From: Candidatus Poseidoniales archaeon
Lineage (GTDB): Archaea; Thermoplasmatota; Poseidoniia; Poseidoniales; Poseidoniaceae
Direction of reading: 5' to 3'
Length of the DNA: 16,176 bases
NCBI GenBank assembly: GCA_003602535.1
Contig: QQSA01000114.1
Location: 1-16,176 of the forward strand
Part shown: in pieces, positions 13,305-16,176 of the stretch
Numbering within the stretch: position 1 is the stretch's first letter
How the letters are laid out: every line of letters begins with the position of its first letter
Translations under genes and position numbers: made by a program
The notes under the pieces: model-generated
The model's input: the letters and a program-made list of their open reading frames with translations, nothing else
Database searches by the model: none
Told to the model about the DNA's origin: nothing

Positions 13305-13664
13305 TCAGATTCTTCTAATGCTTGTCTCTCTACGGCCTTCGGTTAGGCCTGCAAGAATTCGCTTGAGTTGTTGATCATTAACTGGTACAGCGATTCTGTT
13401 CTCTCCAGCTAATTTAGCAAGATGTGATTTTACCCTAACGGTCATATCAGGGTTTACCAGATTGAGACTAGCCAATCTTGAACGAGCATCCGGTGTTAGA
13501 ATCGTTTTCATAGAATTATCTAACTCTGCAATAACTGCAGCTTGTGTTTGCTGTTCTATCTCAGCATCAGCTTGTGCAGCAGCTTGCTCTTCCAACTGAC
13601 TCTGAATCTGCGACATACGCTGAGCACGTATGTTAGCCAATTCTTCATCAGCGGTAATTGTCAT
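13305..13664 (-). CDS. DNA-binding protein, PDCD5/TFAR19 family
   Basis: 119 aa. Archaeal homologue of human PDCD5, a three-helix-bundle protein with nucleic-acid or ribosome association. It has the family layout: a long N-terminal helix (ELANIRAQRMSQIQSQLEEQ, Ala/Gln-rich to about residue 45), then the core with LDNSMKTILTPDARSRLASL, NLVNPDMTVRVKSHLAKLA and the terminal DQQLKRILAGL. The ATG at 13664 has GGAAG 8 nt upstream. A GTG at 13673 would add three residues and sits too close to the SD. Located between S19e and L39e as in other archaea. Confidence 0.93.
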   Translation of the reverse strand: MTITADEELANIRAQRMSQIQSQLEEQAAAQADAEIEQQTQAAVIAELDNSMKTILTPDARSRLASLNLVNPDMTVRVKSHLAKLAGENRIAVPVNDQQLKRILAGLTEGRRETSIRRI

Positions 13665-13690
13665 AGCAGCCACTTCCTTTCACGTCCGAA

Positions 13691-14182
13691 TCAGTATTTT
13701 GAAAGTCCAGGGTAAGCTTCCTCTGCTTGACCACGGACTGAATGTGCAACTTCATCAAGAATCTTCTGCCCAGATGAAGTGATGGTCCTGCCAGCGTATA
13801 ATTTCTGATCACCATCAACTGATTGTACAGTCTTAGATTCTTTCATTTGAACTAATCCTGCATCAGATAATTGTTGAAGTGCTGTACGAATAATGTGACG
13901 ACTACCCATTGCAGGAGTATTCGGATTTGCTCCGTTGTCTTTCTTGCCACCGTATGCTTGTGCAAGTGAGTTGACACCAATAGGTCCTTCGCGGCCGACC
14001 TTTCTCAACAATGCTGCACAACGTAATTCCCACCAATTCTCTTGTGAAGGTGGCCTTTCACGGTGTATACCAGTCTTAACGAAATCGGCCCACTGAGGGC
14101 GTGAAATTTCATCTAGAGAGGATAGCTTATCAGCAAGAGCTGGGTTGAGCAAGTCAGCAGGGACATCGTAAAACGTCGTCAT
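13691..14182 (-). CDS. rps19e: 30S ribosomal protein S19e
   Basis: 163 aa, a little longer than the ~150 aa usual in archaea. Recognised by FYDVPADLLNPALADKL, the PQWADFVKTGIHRERPP region, WWELRCAALLRKV, GPIGVNSLAQAYGG, GSRHIIRTALQQLSDAGLV and TSSGQKILDEVAH. Winged-helix protein of the small subunit, needed for late 30S maturation. Opens the minus-strand operon. ATG 14182 fits the family N-terminus; a TTG at 14197 would add five residues. GGTG lies 9 nt upstream. Confidence 0.96.
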   Translation of the reverse strand: MTTFYDVPADLLNPALADKLSSLDEISRPQWADFVKTGIHRERPPSQENWWELRCAALLRKVGREGPIGVNSLAQAYGGKKDNGANPNTPAMGSRHIIRTALQQLSDAGLVQMKESKTVQSVDGDQKLYAGRTITSSGQKILDEVAHSVRGQAEEAYPGLSKY

Positions 14183-14293
14183 CGTAACACCAAGCAACCT
14201 GCCGACCTAACTCCCCTATATCAAAGGAACTGTTCAGAGACCGATTTCAAGACATGCAGAAGAGGCTACTGCGGGGCTAGTCTCGTAGGGTTC
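14183..14293. promoter_or_regulatory. divergent spacer with the ribosomal operon promoter
   Basis: 111 bp between S19e and the membrane protein gene. On the minus strand TTTGATATA (14225-14217) is a convincing TATA box. The predicted start about 26 nt downstream (near 14195) leaves a short leader before the ATG at 14182. For the plus-strand gene no good TATA box is visible at the expected distance, and the stretch 14245-14290 is comparatively GC-rich. Confidence 0.5.
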
Positions 14294-15259
14294 ATGAAGT
14301 ACTGCCTTTTGGCCACAAACATGCGCAAGGCATTGGCCCAAAACCCGAACTTATTGCGTACTCTAATCGGCATGGGTGTAACGCTGATTATTCTGCTAGC
14401 ATACGCCGTTTATGGTGCAACTATCGAAAGTGAGGTTTACATCTATGATGCAAAATCAAATGAAAATAATGTGGCACTGGAAAATGTTACCAAATATTAC
14501 AATGAAGATTCGAATTCAACAGTTTGGACATGGGATGCACAATTGGATGGAACAAATCTAACTTGGGTCAATCTAACAGGAACTGATTTATCTCCAGGAT
14601 CAACAATATCAATTTCTAGTGCTGCAGGACTTTACAGTCACCCAGATTTAGGAGACGAAGATGCAGATGATTTTTCATGTAATGACTCGTGTAAAAATAG
14701 AAATGAACATACAGTCAACTCTAGTGATGGATATGCAGAGATTATTTCGCTAACCGATCCCGATCCTGCATTGAGAGGAAAAGGTTCCCTATACGCTGAT
14801 TCAAGTAGTGATGCTTATGAAAAGTCAGCAGAGATCATTTCGACATCATTTGAACCTCAAGCGGTCAGGATTACTGTGATTGAAGAAGGCGATAGGGACG
14901 TAAACCCGAATATCATATTGACTCAAGTAAATGAGGAATTATCATCTGTAGAGCAGTTTGAAGTTGATGCTGCAACCGAATTCATGTGGGCATTAGCTGC
15001 AGTCATAGGTTGTTTTAGCATGGTTCTTGTACCATCATTCACCGTATATTTCGCTGCAAGAGCTAAGCAGAAGAAGGTTGAATTGAAGTTAGACGCAGCA
15101 AAAGCCGAATTAGAATCAGATGCTGACGATGCAGAACATGATGATACTGAAGAAGGGAACGAGGATGCAAAATCTGTGAATATTACTTACAATATTCAAA
15201 ACATTGCAATTCAGGACTCAGTTATGATCGATTCGAATATTTCCTCTGAATCAGAGTGA
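14294..15259 (+). CDS. unrecognised two-TM membrane protein with external domain and acidic tail
   Basis: 321 aa, family not recognised. TM1 is at about 22-42 (LIGMGVTLIILLAYAVYG). An external domain of about 190 residues follows, with several N-glycosylation-type Asn-X-Ser/Thr sites (NVT, NST, NLT, NSS) and one close cysteine pair (C129, C133). TM2 is at 231-255 (MWALAAVIGCFSMVLVP). Then comes a cytoplasmic Lys-rich then Asp/Glu-rich helix (AKAELESDADDAEHDDTEEG) and a C-terminal NITYNIQNIAIQDSV segment that looks like a short beta strand tag. An alternative ATG at 14321 keeps TM1. Divergent from the ribosomal operon. Possibly a sensor or an envelope anchor; no enzymatic motif is seen. Confidence 0.82.
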   Translation: MKYCLLATNMRKALAQNPNLLRTLIGMGVTLIILLAYAVYGATIESEVYIYDAKSNENNVALENVTKYYNEDSNSTVWTWDAQLDGTNLTWVNLTGTDLSPGSTISISSAAGLYSHPDLGDEDADDFSCNDSCKNRNEHTVNSSDGYAEIISLTDPDPALRGKGSLYADSSSDAYEKSAEIISTSFEPQAVRITVIEEGDRDVNPNIILTQVNEELSSVEQFEVDAATEFMWALAAVIGCFSMVLVPSFTVYFAARAKQKKVELKLDAAKAELESDADDAEHDDTEEGNEDAKSVNITYNIQNIAIQDSVMIDSNISSESE

Positions 15260-15319
15260 AATTCAAATTTTATGAGATTTTAAGCGAAGGTGTCATATTG
15301 CTTGCAATATTGTAATGAC
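15260..15319 (+). promoter_or_regulatory. spacer with T-rich terminator/promoter and inverted repeat
   Basis: T-runs at 15268-15271 and 15278-15281 could end the previous transcript (archaeal U-rich type). TTTTAAG at 15278-15284 could also be a TATA box for the next gene. A perfect inverted repeat ATATTGC-TT-GCAATAT spans 15295-15310, around the predicted transcription start, and TGTCA/TGACA (15291-15295, 15316-15320) flank it. Assignment is tentative. Confidence 0.35.
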
Positions 15320-16176
15320 ATGAGGGCAATGAAGAGAATCACACCGATAATACTCATCGCGCTGCTTTTACCATCCCTATTACCTATGGTAAATGCCACA
15401 TCAGGTCGAGCCGTAAATATTGACTTGGACGTCACAGATATTTCGATAACATATCCTGATTCTACCAACCAATCAATGTATCAAATGTTCTCTTCAAATT
15501 ATCCAATTGCTAGTTTTAACAAACCGGAAAACCTCTATGTTACGGATGGGGTAATTGGGGTCGAAATGAATATCAATATTGACATCACCAATTTAGGGAA
15601 TATGCAATCAGGAAATGTAGAGGTTTATGTCGTAGTTCTACACAACGAATATACTCGCTTTGAGTTACTAAATACTACCAAGACGATTAATCCAATTCCT
15701 GGATCATCAACCTCATCTATGGACATATTGTGGACACCATATTATTCAGGAAATCACACTTTGCAAATAACAGTTTCAAATCCCTTAGGAGATGATGATA
15801 ATTCGAACAATTTCCAATCCAGACATTTGACAGTGGTTTACCTTTACGATAATTGCATAGACCTTTCACAGTGGACCAGTAGCGGAGATTGGAAGCTAAA
15901 TTCAGATGCATACATTTCGCAAATGAATTCATTTCATATCGGAAACGGACAGTTTTCAGGATATTCAAACTCAATGACATCAGTATTGACAAGCCCAGTA
16001 TTCAATCTAGCAGATGATGTGAACAATCCTAACGCAGCCATTGGATACTCCTTCTTCTACACAGGAGGTTCGAACACTGGAGATGAAATGAAAGGCTACA
16101 TCAAAGATGCCATGGGTAATTGGGATGAAACATTCACGCTTTCAACAGTAATCGACAATAACTTCCAAGATGGAAT
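15320..16176 (+). CDS. secreted CARDB-like surface protein (5' part, cut by window end)
   Basis: An open frame of 285 codons runs to the window edge without a stop. The N-terminus is a Sec-type signal peptide: MRAMKRITP, a hydrophobic core ILIALLLPSLLP, then a likely cleavage near VNATS. An Ig-like CARDB-type domain follows, seen in GVIGVEMNINIDITNLGN, SGNVEVYVVV, WTPYYSGNHTLQITVSNP and LGDDDNSNNF. This pattern is common in archaeal extracellular adhesion or protease-associated proteins. Residues from about 185 (DLSQWTSSGDWKLNSDAY) begin a second beta-rich module that resembles the MAM/jelly-roll-like domains of secreted hydrolases; that reading is tentative. An alternative start ATG 15329 is preceded by GAGGG. 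The catalytic part, if any, lies beyond the window. Confidence 0.85.
   Translation, partial: MRAMKRITPIILIALLLPSLLPMVNATSGRAVNIDLDVTDISITYPDSTNQSMYQMFSSNYPIASFNKPENLYVTDGVIGVEMNINIDITNLGNMQSGNVEVYVVVLHNEYTRFELLNTTKTINPIPGSSTSSMDILWTPYYSGNHTLQITVSNPLGDDDNSNNFQSRHLTVVYLYDNCIDLSQWTSSGDWKLNSDAYISQMNSFHIGNGQFSGYSNSMTSVLTSPVFNLADDVNNPNAAIGYSFFYTGGSNTGDEMKGYIKDAMGNWDETFTLSTVIDNNFQDG

Noticed and set aside
15280..15468. Minus-strand 62-codon frame over the signal peptide of the secreted protein
   Set aside because: Overlaps the promoter region and the clear Sec signal sequence on the other strand.
15717..15992. Minus-strand open frame opposite the secreted protein
   Set aside because: The plus strand carries a continuous signal-peptide-bearing frame through this region; the antisense frame is a shadow.
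1..16176. CRISPR arrays, transposases, integrases, toxin-antitoxin pair around the RHH gene
   Set aside because: No regularly spaced repeats, no transposase or integrase motifs, and the gene next to the RHH protein is folE, not a toxin.

Overview
The window is archaeal chromosome. It carries the archaeal/eukaryotic ribosomal proteins S19e, L39e, L31e and S17e, a PDCD5-family protein, the KEOPS subunit Kae1 and an archaeal-type TrmJ. The moderately AT-rich composition, large extracytoplasmic proteins, separate methylmalonyl-CoA mutase catalytic subunit, and Shine-Dalgarno sequences drawn from GGAGGTGAT fit a marine planktonic euryarchaeon of the Marine Group II (Poseidoniales) kind. That placement is inference; no 16S gene is present.

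Layout from left to right. (1) 1-1631, minus strand: hutI (imidazolonepropionase) followed by a small ABM-like dimeric alpha/beta-barrel protein, with a near-perfect 24-bp palindrome just past the small gene. (2) 1681-4123, plus: kae1, an unrecognised highly charged 287-aa protein, and a SlyD-like FKBP prolyl isomerase with a His/Cys-rich tail. (3) 4202-8568, plus, tightly packed: methylmalonyl-CoA mutase catalytic subunit, methylmalonyl-CoA epimerase, an unknown 99-aa helical protein, then an ABC ATPase and its ABC-2 permease. (4) 8708-11655, plus: a preQ0 (7-cyano-7-deazaguanine) operon consisting of a 58-aa ribbon-helix-helix protein, folE, queE, a queC-msrB fusion and queD. A perfect 9+9 bp inverted repeat sits against the TATA-like elements upstream of the small regulator. 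(5) 11615-14182, minus: an operon S19e - PDCD5 - L39e - L31e - S17e - 67-aa unknown - TrmJ, convergent with and overlapping queD. (6) 14294 to the right edge, plus: a two-TM protein with a large external domain, then the start of a secreted CARDB-like protein cut by the window end.

The most interesting unit is the preQ0 operon. FolE, QueD, QueE and QueC convert GTP through dihydroneopterin triphosphate, carboxytetrahydropterin and carboxydeazaguanine to preQ0, the precursor of archaeosine in tRNA. Here QueC is fused in frame to a complete methionine-(R)-sulfoxide reductase (MsrB). All four zinc-ligand cysteines of canonical QueC are replaced by Ser/Ser/Ser/Asp. A tiny RHH gene, translationally coupled to folE, with a palindrome beside its promoter, suggests a dedicated self-regulated switch. 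Other points are an epimerase with Gln-Gln in place of the family's His-His metal-site motif, and several unknown small proteins embedded in conserved operons.
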